Shown here piece by piece: positions 9,881 through 17,784 of a stretch of DNA of 27,817 nt. Every line of letters starts with the position of its first letter. Positions within the stretch are counted from its first letter, which is position 1. The translations under genes and the position numbers were made by a program. Source of the DNA: Nemertoderma westbladi (Eukaryota; Xenacoelomorpha; Nemertodermatida; Nemertodermatidae); assembly GCA_032718475.1 (NCBI GenBank), contig JAUCBJ010004869.1, positions 1 to 27,817 on the forward strand. The letters are read 5' to 3'. The notes below the pieces were generated by a model. It was not told the DNA's origin and made no database searches. It saw nothing but the letters and a program-made list of their open reading frames with translations.

Positions 9881-10123
9881 CTAAACTCTAAGGGATTCCT
9901 TGATCTTCCATCGATCCTTCCAGGAGGCACTTTCCCACTGCCCCCCTGTAGGTCCTCTTAATCTTCGTCCCACTCTCCTCGTCAATTCCAACTCACTAGG
10001 AATTGATTCTCCCTCTTCCGCCACTTTAAGATCGGGTCTTTCCGCCGCCTTCTTGACTTCCTCGTCCCCTGGCAGCAAAATGCCACCCCACCTTGTCGTC
10101 TCCCTGCGGCAGAATGGAAACAA
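9881..10123 (-). pseudogene. Possible frame-shifted C-terminal continuation of the element ORF
   Basis: This minus-strand frame overlaps the last 98 bp of the gag-protease ORF and runs ~80 codons to a stop at 9881. It has balanced charged composition (LLPGDEEVKKAAERPDLKVA) that looks more protein-like than the end of the overlapping frame, which becomes Gly/Arg-rich. It could be the original end of the polyprotein, displaced by a frameshift near 10100-10200. It does not visibly match the BEL/Pao integrase C-terminus. Its status is uncertain. Confidence 0.3.
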
Positions 10124-12371
10124 ACCGAAAGGACAGACAAAACAGAACGGACAATAGTAATCCTAGCCCTTTCCACCCTGTCTTCTTGTTTGACCTTCCC
10201 CTTCTCGGTATGCCTCTCAATCGGACGCGCGTCTCCTCCGGACACTCCTCCAGACACTCCTCTGAACACTCCTCCGGACATCTCGCCGTCCACTCTTCTC
10301 TGTCCCCATACCGATACTTGCCGGGAACATCCTTGTTCCATTCCATCGTCTCCAAGTCTTCCGCGTCGAATCCATTCTCCACCACCCACTCTCTTCCTAT
10401 GACTTCCCCTCCTAACTTATCTACCGACGGTATTCTTCTGGAACTATCCTCTATCCTTTCAACACGCTCCACTGTGCATGGTTCCAGATCTATAGCCAAC
10501 TCCTGGTATATTTTCTTGGGCCGCTTCTCACATGGGACTTCCCCATTGCCCGTCTCTGGTTTCTTCTCTACGTCCTCAATGGTGCCTGGTAGCATGCACC
10601 CTGATGTATCCGACACCCTGTGTGGAATCTTGGTTTTAATTGGGCCGCTAAGCGTCCATCCGAACGGCATGAGAATCGCCGCCGGATCCCGCTGTCTGTC
10701 TTCCCCGAAGATCGTCTGTACTCTTTCGTGGGCCGTCGGGCAGTCCATTCCCACTATGATGGATACCTTCCTGACGTCCACCTCCGGTATCGAGAAATCG
10801 ATATCGTCCAGGAACCGGTATTGCTCGACCTCGATCTTAGTTGGTCTCCTGGCATTTATATTGATCGATTCTATTATCTGTATGGGGTCGATGGTCGCCC
10901 CATAGTCACATCCCGGTGCTATTGCTGATATCTCGCACCGTCCCGTCCTCATCTCCAGGACCTCATCTTTACTCGAGATAGTAGTTACCGCCAACCTACT
11001 CGGCCTCGTCTGTAACCCTATCTCCTCGGCCACCCAATTCTCCACCAGCGTGAAGGCTGCTCCGCTGTCGACCAGCATCAATGTTGTGACTGATCGGCCG
11101 CCCCTTCCTGTTATCTTCACTGGTACTACCCCGAGTAGTACTTTCCTCTTCCTTCTTGCTCCTGTCGTGCTCGTAGCCATTGTTTGGCCTCCAGTCTCAT
11201 CGTCTCCTATTGCTGTTTCTCTACACTCTCCGGATCTGTGTCCTTCTACCACGCATCGATGACATAGTCCGTTTGCGTCCGCGTAGGCTACACGATCTTG
11301 TTTAGGCAACGCTTGCCAATGCTTACAACTCATGGTCTTATGGGTTCCATCCCTATGCAATTGACATTCGAATCCTGGATTGTAGCGTTCCCTGTATAGT
11401 CCTTCACGTATCGCGCATAGGTTTATATCTACCGATTTAGTGTTTTGGTTATTTGGACTCGGCCTACTGGGTGTGTTGGGATTATGTTTGTTCGTGATGT
11501 TATTTTCTTTCTGTCCCTGCCACGGTGTGGCCCTACTCCCAGCTAACTGTGGGCTTGTAGCCCCCTGTGTGGCCGCGTGTGGTAGCGACTGTCTCACTCT
11601 CGGGAATGGATCTGCAGGATTGTGTTCGGGTTTAGGCCTGTTGTATTCGGTCTTCGGCGCCTTCCCCAAACTATCCTCACTATAGACTGGGTCTGTAATC
11701 AACTCTGCTTCGTAGTTGAGGAAGTTCGACATTTCCTCTAAGCCCGGTTCCGCACCTTTCTTCTCCCGGGTGGAGAAGGCGATCTTCCTCCACTTGCTCC
11801 GTAGCCAGATCGGCAGTGCCTGCGCTATCGTGGTGATATTATTAGATGCGTTGAGTTCGTATGGCGCGTCTAGTGTTTTCAGCACGATTAATGCCTTCTC
11901 GACCTTGTTCGCAAAGGTCTTTATGCTAACAGGGTTATCCTGTAGGCCACCCGATGTTATTCCCCTTAAGGTCTGCCGGATGATCTTGGCTGGGTGTCCG
12001 TATTCCCTGTCTAGGGCCCGCCATGCAGTCGTGAAGCCACCCTCGATGCCCTGATACTGCCTCACGATGTCGTACGCTGGGCCTCCTGTATATACCTGTA
12101 AATATTTTAGGCACTCCGCCTGCGTCAGGTTCTTACTTAATATCTCGTTGCTGTACATGCGCCGGAATTGCAGGTATTCTTCCGGCCTGCTTCCGTCGAA
12201 TTTAAATGGCTCTACCGGTGGTAACTCGATTCTGGTCTTGAGCGCATCGATAAGTGTCGCCATTCCCATCGCCTGTGCTTCCAATGGGTTCGAGGGATGC
12301 TGTACAGATTCTCCTATTGGGTGCGGTCCGCCCGTCGGGCCTGTTGACTTTCTTTGCGTCGGATTTATCAT
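10026..12371 (-). CDS. BEL/Pao gag-protease polyprotein (DUF1759-like, CCHC knuckle, retropepsin-like)
   Basis: A frame of 781 codons from the first ATG. Residues ~45-235 resemble the DUF1759 gag domain (FKFDGSRPEEYLQFRRMYSN, then LKYLQVYTGGPAYDIV). Residues ~320-385 hold a Cys/His-rich segment ending in a perfect CCHC knuckle (C370-X2-C373-X4-H378-X4-C383) for nucleic acid binding. Residues ~405-580 are a DUF1758-type retropepsin with the catalytic triplet in LMLVDSGAAFTLVE (Asp435-Ser-Gly) and the later IVGMDCPTAHE and FGWTLSGPI blocks that normally precede RT. After that the sequence diverges: an acidic stretch, CPEECSEECLEECPEE, a basic patch and a hydrophobic segment (about 733-754). The RT that should follow is absent. 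The frame is open upstream of the ATG through TGIRTSNPLDENRS to the poly-C run at ~12495, so this ATG is probably not the original start. Confidence 0.85.
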   Translation of the reverse strand: MINPTQRKSTGPTGGPHPIGESVQHPSNPLEAQAMGMATLIDALKTRIELPPVEPFKFDGSRPEEYLQFRRMYSNEILSKNLTQAECLKYLQVYTGGPAYDIVRQYQGIEGGFTTAWRALDREYGHPAKIIRQTLRGITSGGLQDNPVSIKTFANKVEKALIVLKTLDAPYELNASNNITTIAQALPIWLRSKWRKIAFSTREKKGAEPGLEEMSNFLNYEAELITDPVYSEDSLGKAPKTEYNRPKPEHNPADPFPRVRQSLPHAATQGATSPQLAGSRATPWQGQKENNITNKHNPNTPSRPSPNNQNTKSVDINLCAIREGLYRERYNPGFECQLHRDGTHKTMSCKHWQALPKQDRVAYADANGLCHRCVVEGHRSGECRETAIGDDETGGQTMATSTTGARRKRKVLLGVVPVKITGRGGRSVTTLMLVDSGAAFTLVENWVAEEIGLQTRPSRLAVTTISSKDEVLEMRTGRCEISAIAPGCDYGATIDPIQIIESININARRPTKIEVEQYRFLDDIDFSIPEVDVRKVSIIVGMDCPTAHERVQTIFGEDRQRDPAAILMPFGWTLSGPIKTKIPHRVSDTSGCMLPGTIEDVEKKPETGNGEVPCEKRPKKIYQELAIDLEPCTVERVERIEDSSRRIPSVDKLGGEVIGREWVVENGFDAEDLETMEWNKDVPGKYRYGDREEWTARCPEECSEECLEECPEETRVRLRGIPRRGRSNKKTGWKGLGLLLSVLFCLSFRFVSILPQGDDKVGWHFAARGRGSQEGGGKTRS

Positions 12372-12439
12372 TGGGGGTAACGGCCCCCTCCATATTTCCG
12401 TGTCGCACGACCTGTTCTCGTCCAGGGGGTTCGATGTTC

Positions 12440-13270
12440 TTATTCCTGTTTGAGTGTATTGTTGATATTGTAATGGGGGAATGTCACCCTGTCCCCCCCC
12501 CCCCCCCCCACTGGTATTATGTTTGGTACTGGGGTTGATGTTAATATATTGGGGCCCATATACCTATCTGCAATAACTCTCCGCTCCCCTGGATATATGT
12601 TATGTCCCTGCATATTATAGTCATGCTGCTGTGCTGGTACCGGTATAGGCCTATCCACTCCTTGCCTACCTACCGGTATATACTCCGTGACTTCCGGATC
12701 TAATCCCGTTGTTCGCGCTACCCTATCGCCTACACTATCTCTCCCAGCATGGCCTATAGTATGTGCAGTAAGGCCTACAGTATGTCCTGCAGTCTGCATG
12801 TGCCCTTCCAGACCGAAGTTTAACCTTCTCGAATAATCCAAGAAGTCCTCCCCACGACTACAGTACTCTCGAATAGCAGCTATATTCCGTCGGGAAGTTT
12901 CTCTTCGATCCCCTCTCCTGTTCTCTTCCTCGTATCGGTACGTTCTGTACCCTTCTCCTAGTGTGCGGTGCGTCTCTCCGGGGCGACGGCAATCTCCTGG
13001 AGATCGACCCCACTGACTCCCTAACTCCATCTCTACTACCGACGGCTCGCTATCCGTCCTTGCTCTCCGGTTGCTCGTAGCAATGATTCTTCTATTCTCT
13101 TCACTTCTTCTCTCTTCGACCTCCCGGTTAAACTCTACTATTCTTCTTCTCTCTTCCGACTGACGTCTTCTCGCTCGCCCACTCTCGGCGCTAACATCTC
13201 TCTCTCTGTCCGCCTGGACGCTCCTGGGGATACTCGCAAACCCCCTAGTGCCCCGGGTGCCGCGGTTCAC
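12440..13270 (-). CDS. gag N-terminal segment, Arg/Glu-rich, broken by frameshifts
   Basis: Minus-strand frame of ~276 codons inside the element. The first half is strongly charged (SEERRRIVEFNREVEERRSE), likely an α-helix or coiled coil. The second half is Pro/Tyr/Gly-rich and ends in VGGGGG, encoded by a homopolymer run at about 12495-12511. After that run the reading becomes unnatural and stops at 12440, while the frame of the next ORF (starting formally at 12371) reads on naturally in Gln/Tyr-rich sequence. The likely explanation is an indel in the poly-C run separating two parts of one gag. No named domain is recognised. The upstream boundary lies at the GC-rich 125-bp repeats. Confidence 0.6.
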   Translation of the reverse strand: MNRGTRGTRGFASIPRSVQADRERDVSAESGRARRRQSEERRRIVEFNREVEERRSEENRRIIATSNRRARTDSEPSVVEMELGSQWGRSPGDCRRPGETHRTLGEGYRTYRYEEENRRGDRRETSRRNIAAIREYCSRGEDFLDYSRRLNFGLEGHMQTAGHTVGLTAHTIGHAGRDSVGDRVARTTGLDPEVTEYIPVGRQGVDRPIPVPAQQHDYNMQGHNIYPGERRVIADRYMGPNILTSTPVPNIIPVGGGGGDRVTFPHYNINNTLKQE

Positions 13271-13299
13271 CTAACCTGCCCCGCGCATTATCCGCCGAC

Positions 13300-13800
13300 G
13301 CCTGTGGGACATTCTCTGCCCCCCCCCTCTCGCCACTAATCTCTCGTGGTGGGGCGCCCGTAGCCCCCCCCCCCCCCCACTCGCCACTTCTTACTTCACT
13401 ACCTCTTACTTCGCTTCTACGCCCCTCTTGTGGGGCATTCTCTGCCCCCCATTCTCGCCACTAATCTCCCGTGGTGGGGCGCCCGTAGCCCCCCCCCCCC
13501 CCACTCGCCACTTCTTACTTCACTACCTCTTACTTCGCTTCTACGCCCCTCTTGTGGGACATTCTCTGCCCCCCCCCCCTCTCGCCACTAATCTCTCGTG
13601 GTGGGGCGCCCGTAGCCCCCCCCCCCACCCGCCACTTCTTACTTCACTACCTCTTATTTCACTTCTACGTCCCTCTTGTGGGACATTCTCTGTCCACCCC
13701 TTCTTGCCACTAATCTTCCGTGGTGGGGCGTCCGTAGCCCCCCCCCCCCCACTCGCCACTTCTTACTTCACTACCTCTTACTTCGCTTCTACACCCCTCT
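13300..13800. repeat. Four tandem copies of a 121-128-bp GC-rich unit with poly-C tracts
   Basis: GTGGTGGGGCGCCCGTAGCC recurs at 13346, 13471, 13599 and 13720. Each copy also has CTCGCCACTTCTTACTTCAC, a CCCCTCTTGTGGG block and one or two C runs of variable length (7-16). Spacing differences are largely due to these runs. The unit lies inside the gag-coding region, and minus-strand translations give Ser/Arg/Gly repeats such as RSEVRGSEVRSG in changing frames, so it also disrupts the gag frame. Confidence 0.88.
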
Positions 13801-14429
13801 CTAGTCAACGCACTGTCTCTACTGTGGCTGGGTCTACTCACCCCCGCCTCTCCCTGTGCAACTGCGTGGCCTGGCAGGCTCCCGTCGGGTTGACTCACCC
13901 CCGCTGCTCCCTGCCTAACTACGTGGCCTTGCAGGCTCCCGTCGGGGTCTCTCACCCCCGCTACTCCCTGCGTACTAACTACGTGGCCTTGCAGGCTCCC
14001 GTTGGCTGGAACACCTGTGTCTCCTATATTAGTATTAATAGCCCCGTTATCAATATTATTATTTTCTAAATTATTCAAATAATTTGAATTATTCTGCTCA
14101 GAGTTTAAATTAGAATTATTATTATTTTGCATATTTGAATTAGAATTATTATTTAGATTATTTTGAATATTTGAATTAGAATTATTATTTTGTATATTTA
14201 AATTAATATTATTATTTGGATTATTTATATTTAAATTAGAATTACCGGATAAAACATTATTTCCTGCAACGAAAGTTTGGTTAGGGTTGTCTACTACGGT
14301 ACTATTAATATTAATGCCTTCTAACGTATTATTATTACCCCCCCCCCCCCCCCCCCCGCCCGTACGGTTACACCAGTTCTGGTTCTGTCGTCCGGTGCCT
14401 GTAAATGGGATATTAACAAACGTTTCCAT
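13710..14429 (-). CDS. gag segment: Asn-rich low-complexity region and Gly/His repeat
   Basis: 239 open codons on the minus strand. It starts with METFVNIPFTGTGRQNQNWC, followed by a Gly run encoded by a poly-C tract at 14338-14357. A long Asn-rich prion-like region (residues ~30-140) comes next, then three to four copies of a ~19-residue repeat with the core GSLQGHVV (DNA period 57-60 bp, cores near 13866, 13923, 13983). It ends inside the 125-bp GC-rich repeats. It lies in order between the coiled-coil segment and the Arg/Glu-rich segment of the same element. No enzymatic motif is present. Such Asn-rich tracts may form condensates, but that is speculation here. Confidence 0.55.
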   Translation of the reverse strand: METFVNIPFTGTGRQNQNWCNRTGGGGGGGGNNNTLEGININSTVVDNPNQTFVAGNNVLSGNSNLNINNPNNNINLNIQNNNSNSNIQNNLNNNSNSNMQNNNNSNLNSEQNNSNYLNNLENNNIDNGAINTNIGDTGVPANGSLQGHVVSTQGVAGVRDPDGSLQGHVVRQGAAGVSQPDGSLPGHAVAQGEAGVSRPSHSRDSALTREGCRSEVRGSEVRSGEWGGGGYGRPTTED

Positions 14430-14835
14430 TACTTCTGGTTCCTCATAATACTACCCGAGCCAGCCTCACTCTCTGATAGTCCCAACTGTGCCAGTTCTAG
14501 TCGGCGCTTCTGTTTGGCCTGATATTGCATAAGCCCCTCAACCGGGCATGCATATCATCCCGCATGCGCTTTCCCGCTCTCTCTCTCTCTCTATCCTCTC
14601 GCAAACTCTGGTTTGCCAACTCTGTCTCTCTCACCACCCGCTCTCTACTATCGCCTCCCGCTCTCTATATTCATTCGTTTCTCTCTCCACCCTCGCTGCC
14701 TCTCTCACTTCTCGTTCTTTGCGCTTGTTCTCCACTCTCGTTTCTCGCTCTTTACGCTCGTTCTCTACTCTAGTCTCTCGCTCTTTACGTTCGTTCTCTA
14801 CTCTCGTCTCTCGCTCTTTACGTCTCTCGCTCTCT
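14430..14835 (-). pseudogene. gag coiled-coil continuation in a shifted frame, 33-bp repeats
   Basis: The minus strand of this CT-rich stretch encodes, in a frame one base off the preceding ORF, the repeated 11-residue motif KERETRVENER (33-bp DNA period, 14740-14830, about three copies), followed by KEREVREAARVERE and similar charged sequence until TGA near 14635. It directly continues the charged helix at the end of the ORF at 14798-15508, so the two were probably one coiled coil split by a single-base indel near 14815. The rest, to 14430, has no clear frame. Confidence 0.5.
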
Positions 14836-15508
14836 CTTCTTGCTCTCTACAATTTCTCGCCACTCTCTCGGTCCTCTCTCTACACTCCCTCACCAACTCT
14901 CTCTCTTTCTCTAATAGCGCAGTTCCCTCATCCAACTGCCTCTCTAATTCTTTCTGGTCTAGTTGACACGCCAGATCTATCTCTAACACCCTTCTTGCTT
15001 TCGCGGAGGATGTAGCGGACTTATCGGTCGCGACGGACTCCCGTCGCCTCTCTGTCCTACTAACTTTCCCCCGCTTTCTGGGGTTCTCGCTAACCGACGA
15101 GACCAAATCCTCGGGGTTAACCTCGGGTTCGCCCTCGTGCGGATCTGCCCAACCCACTAACTTAATTCCCCTAACATCCACTAAATACGGCCCTACGTAC
15201 ACCACTTCAGGCTCCATAACCCCGGATCGCCACAGTTCAAATAGTTCGGTGCCGACCCCCCTCGCTCTCTCACTCGCCAGTTCTCCCTGCCCAAAACGAA
15301 CTAGATATCGTAAATGTTTATTCGACTCACCTAGTCGCTGGCTCAACTTCCCCTGATTTACCTTCTCTCCCTCTTTGGCCTCCCTCAACAGTTTCTTGGT
15401 GGCGTTGTAGGCCCGTCGAAGCCGATCGCTGGTCCCGACATCCTCCTCCTCTCCTGGTTCGGCGTCGTACCGGTGGCCCCACTGTCGCCGTTCCGGTGGG
15501 CCGTCCAT
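14798..15508 (-). CDS. gag N-terminal segment with long coiled coil
   Basis: 236 open codons on the minus strand. Residues ~25-75 form a basic helical region (RLRRAYNATKKLLREAKEGE). A compact segment follows with WRSGVMEPEVVYVGPYLVDV, then a Glu/Arg/Leu-rich stretch from ~165 to the end (QLDEGTALLEKERELVRECR), very likely a coiled coil. The formal Met at 15508 is probably not the start: the frame beginning at 15752 reads naturally up to about 15500 and this frame reads naturally afterwards, so a frameshift near 15490 is likely. No named Pfam domain is recognised, but the position right behind the 5' LTR marks it as gag. Confidence 0.6.
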   Translation of the reverse strand: MDGPPERRQWGHRYDAEPGEEEDVGTSDRLRRAYNATKKLLREAKEGEKVNQGKLSQRLGESNKHLRYLVRFGQGELASERARGVGTELFELWRSGVMEPEVVYVGPYLVDVRGIKLVGWADPHEGEPEVNPEDLVSSVSENPRKRGKVSRTERRRESVATDKSATSSAKARRVLEIDLACQLDQKELERQLDEGTALLEKERELVRECRERTERVARNCREQEERARDVKSERRE

Positions 15509-15752
15509 CGCCCTCGGCCTGTGGCTGGCCGGCGACTTCGGTACTCCGACCGCCGTCGTGTGTTGACTCGTCCCTTCCTTGTGGTAGACGGCCGCTCTCT
15601 GCTTGGGCTACCGGATCATCACTCGTTGGCGAATCCGGCGTTGCAGGTCGATACCGTCGCGTTGCGGCCTCACTGATCGTTTGGTTGGTGTCGTCCGGGG
15701 TCCGTGGCGGTGTTCTCTCTCCCTCTGACAATCGGGGCTGTCCTGTGCTCAT
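15327..15752 (-). CDS. gag start: Pro/Thr/Arg-rich N-terminus
   Basis: The ATG at 15752 (context AAAGATGAG) is the first after the 5' LTR, with a leader of only 50 bp, so it is the natural start of the element's polyprotein. About 85 residues are polar and probably disordered (MSTGQPRLSEGERTPPRTPD). From roughly 15500 downward this frame becomes Arg/Gly-rich and ends at 15327, whereas the overlapping frame (15508-14798) looks more like protein. I read them as one gag broken by an indel in the overlap. A programmed frameshift is possible but no slippery motif is obvious. Confidence 0.6.
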   Translation of the reverse strand: MSTGQPRLSEGERTPPRTPDDTNQTISEAATRRYRPATPDSPTSDDPVAQAESGRLPQGRDESTHDGGRSTEVAGQPQAEGDGRPTGTATVGPPVRRRTRRGGGCRDQRSASTGLQRHQETVEGGQRGREGKSGEVEPATR

Positions 15753-15802
15753 CTTTGTGGTGTCTGGCAGTCACAGTTTGTAGAGATTGGGATTTTTCTC
15801 AC

Positions 15803-16412
15803 TGTGACGGGATCAAGGATCCCGACCGGATAGATTGACTACGCGTCACCGTTGTCTTTAGGGGTGCTGGCAGTTTGGCCAAAGCCGTTGCGGAAAAATA
15901 TGGGAGTTCGATGTTATCTCCTGGTGTTGTATAATAATATATGTAATAGCACAATGACTGAATAACCGGTATACTGGTAGAACAGTATGTGTCTGAATGT
16001 TGATGACGTTTGGTGACGGTGAGAAAAATGTCACCGGTCTGCACTTAAGCTGATGACTGAGTAACTGAACCGGTATGGTAATGCATTGACAATATATATA
16101 ATCACTCCTACTCTGCTGTGGCCTTTCGTCCAGTGGATGCTCTCCCCCACCCCTATTGGCTGATAATCTACTTCACGCCTCTCCCCTCTCTGGGAGTGTC
16201 TCCCCCTGCTGTTGGCCCCTGCTGCTTGTTTCCTCTCCCGAGGTGATTTGACCTCTAACCTCCCTTTGTGTGGCTTTGGGGTTTGTGTTGTCCCCGGTTA
16301 TTGGTTGTGATACGAGATTGGTTATTGCCAATCTCGTATCTCCAATATTGCTGAAAAGGCGCCACTGTCCTAACTTTGTGAGGGTAATGCGGCGGAATTG
16401 AATCCGCTCACA
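15803..16412 (-). repeat. 5' LTR
   Basis: This is the right-hand copy, 5' for the minus-strand element. It carries a TATA-like AATATATATA at 16091-16100, suggesting transcription towards lower coordinates. A perfect 13-bp hairpin GATACGAGATTGG/CCAATCTCGTATC with loop TTATTG lies at 16309-16340 in the U3 part. No TGG-initiated primer binding site follows the LTR: the next bases on the minus strand are GTGAGAAAAATCCCAATC, so the priming tRNA cannot be named. Confidence 0.92.
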
Positions 16413-16575
16413 TGAATTCACTATTTTTAAAACATCAAAAGCAGTATCAATGGTAGAGTTGAAAGCCATAATATTCTCGAAGAGTACAGGTACGTAATAT
16501 TTTTTATACATGTACATACATAAATATTAATATTAAAGTAAAATAAAAATAATATAATAATTAATAGAGACTCAC

Positions 16576-16621
16576 GATATCTTATTAGGGGATTTTTTAA
16601 CTTTTATTTTCAACTTCGTAT
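16576..16621 (-). CDS. Candidate 46-bp exon of the minus-strand host gene
   Basis: Strong acceptor TATTTCTTTGTTTTAG before 16621 and strong donor GTGAGT after 16576. Only one frame is open: entry phase 1, reading TKLKIKVKKSPNKI, Lys-rich like the other candidate exons. Entry phase fits the exon at 17695-17784 (exit phase 1). Exit phase is 2, which does not join directly to the exon at 919-1595, so another exon is needed or this one is alternative or spurious. The LTR retrotransposon lies 163 bp downstream in the same intron. Confidence 0.45.
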
Positions 16622-16827
16622 CTAAAACAAAGAAATATAAAATGTAGTCCGAAGTTTGTATAGAACTATTTGTCGGAATAAGATCGCGAAATTTAATAAA
16701 GTCATTAAAATACTAAATGCTTCTGCCTAAATGTGACATAAATGTTATTTGTCTAATCTACCTTCTAGAAATGTATGGGTTGCTTTAACATTGACTTGTT
16801 TTCTTCAAAATATCCCCTTTATTATAC

Positions 16828-17014
16828 CTACAAGTGCGGACAATAAAAACTTTAATACCTCTTCTTTATATTTAATCGGATCACACATGGATCCATTTCC
16901 TACATGGTACTTCCACACATAATGCACTGCACGCACAGTGGGTTTTACAGAAATACCACAACATTCATAATTATTATATAAGAACCTAACTACAACTGAG
17001 ACTCTTAATTCTTT
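16828..17014 (-). CDS. Candidate exon, unrecognised globular sequence
   Basis: Minus strand is open for 62 codons with balanced composition (VRFLYNNYECCGISVKPTVR, then AVHYVWKYHVGNGSMCDP, then KYKEEVLKFLLSALV). It closes with donor G|GTATAA after 16828; the frame stops a few codons later. The acceptor is unclear: GGTAG before 17014 or TCTCAG/TTGTAG near 17000, the latter giving entry phase 1 and exit phase 1, compatible with the neighbouring candidate exons. Acceptors lack a good pyrimidine tract. It could be host gene or an old transposon fragment. I do not recognise the family. Confidence 0.4.
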
Positions 17015-17694
17015 CTACCTGTCCACTAATAATACTGAGTTAGAGGAGCAGTGGAATACACATTGTGAGATTATACCATTTTTTTGAGTCATGGATAAGA
17101 TTTAAGAGGGAAAATATAGAATTACGTAACATTTCCAAAAAGGCTTCAGAAAACTCACCTTTCTGCAAAAATAGTTCCCACATCATCTAAGCGGATGTAT
17201 CTAAATAACAATAGAAAGCTCTTGTTGTATGGTACTTACTCACTCAGGTGGTTACTCTATCAGGCGTTCAACGCGAAAAGTAAACCAGAGAGTACTACGT
17301 TATAGACTATAACAATATACTAAAAATACTACAGTAACAATACTACAGTATAAACTGTGGCTGTCAAAAGCAACAGAGGATGGAAAAATGATAAAGTTTG
17401 CAATTTTTTGAATTATTTCAAATTACTGGATAGTTGTGGGTTTGTGTAATGAGTAGCCTAAAACACATCCACAAGGATTTTAATCCGATCAAACACCATT
17501 CGCGTATTTACCACCATTAAAGAAAGTATTGGCAGTCGGCATTTTCATTTCACAATTAATTATTTTCATCTTATGGGATTATTAAATATCGCTGTGGCTT
17601 TTCGGGCCAGATATACAAAACTCAGGACATTCGCCGCAAAACTATTGAGAATATTATTTTCGAAGAAAATCTTGTTCCATCGATAATCACTTAC

Positions 17695-17784
17695 ATGCAG
17701 GGGATGCGGATGTCGTTTTAATTCGCGGTTTTGATTTGCACTTTCTTTTTTTCAACCTCTTATCTTGCAGAGTTTTATGTCCAC
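17695..17784 (-). CDS. Candidate 90-bp exon, Lys/Arg-rich
   Basis: Acceptor TAATTTTTTTCATAG before 17784 and donor GTAAGT after 17695 are both strong. One frame is open, entry phase 1 and exit phase 1, reading GHKTLQDKRLKKRKCKSKPR and on to KTTSASPA. The basic, lysine-rich composition resembles the exon at 25305-25479, whose exit phase (1) fits. Together they look like a nuclear, low-complexity basic region, possibly a nuclear localisation segment. No family is recognised. Confidence 0.55.

Larger units (their letters stand above)
8208..16412 (-). mobile_element. BEL/Pao-type LTR retrotransposon, full-length ends but lacking RT, RNase H and integrase
   Basis: Two direct repeats of ~608-610 bp (8208-8815 and 15803-16412) start TGT and end ACA. 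They are bounded by the same 5 bp, TGAAT, at 8203-8207 and 16413-16417; five is the usual duplication length for BEL/Pao. Orientation is minus: gag begins at 15752, just 50 bp inside the 5' LTR, and a polypurine tract abuts the 3' LTR. The internal region (6987 bp) encodes a long disrupted gag N-terminus, a DUF1759-like gag domain, a CCHC knuckle and a DUF1758-type aspartic protease. After the protease only ~1.2 kb remains, mostly simple sequence. No RT (no YxDD), RNase H or integrase motifs were found. The LTRs differ at about forty positions by eye, so the insertion is not recent. Confidence 0.9.

Noticed and set aside
10093-10905. 270-codon plus-strand ORF opposite the gag-protease gene
   Set aside because: Antisense shadow of a GC-biased coding frame. 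The minus-strand frame carries recognisable gag and protease motifs; this one is Ser/Pro-rich with none.
13428-14069. 213-codon plus-strand ORF over the GC-rich repeats
   Set aside because: It follows the tandem repeat and is antisense to the gag segment. Its Pro/Leu/Ser composition arises from the repeat.
15753-15802. tRNA primer binding site after the 5' LTR
   Set aside because: The sequence after the LTR does not begin with TGG and matches no tRNA 3' end that I can recognise.
17159-17200. 42-bp minus-strand mini-exon (YIRLDDVGTIFAE) with good acceptor and donor
   Set aside because: It is open only for entry phase 2, which does not fit the neighbouring candidate exons, and 42 bp is too short to judge alone.
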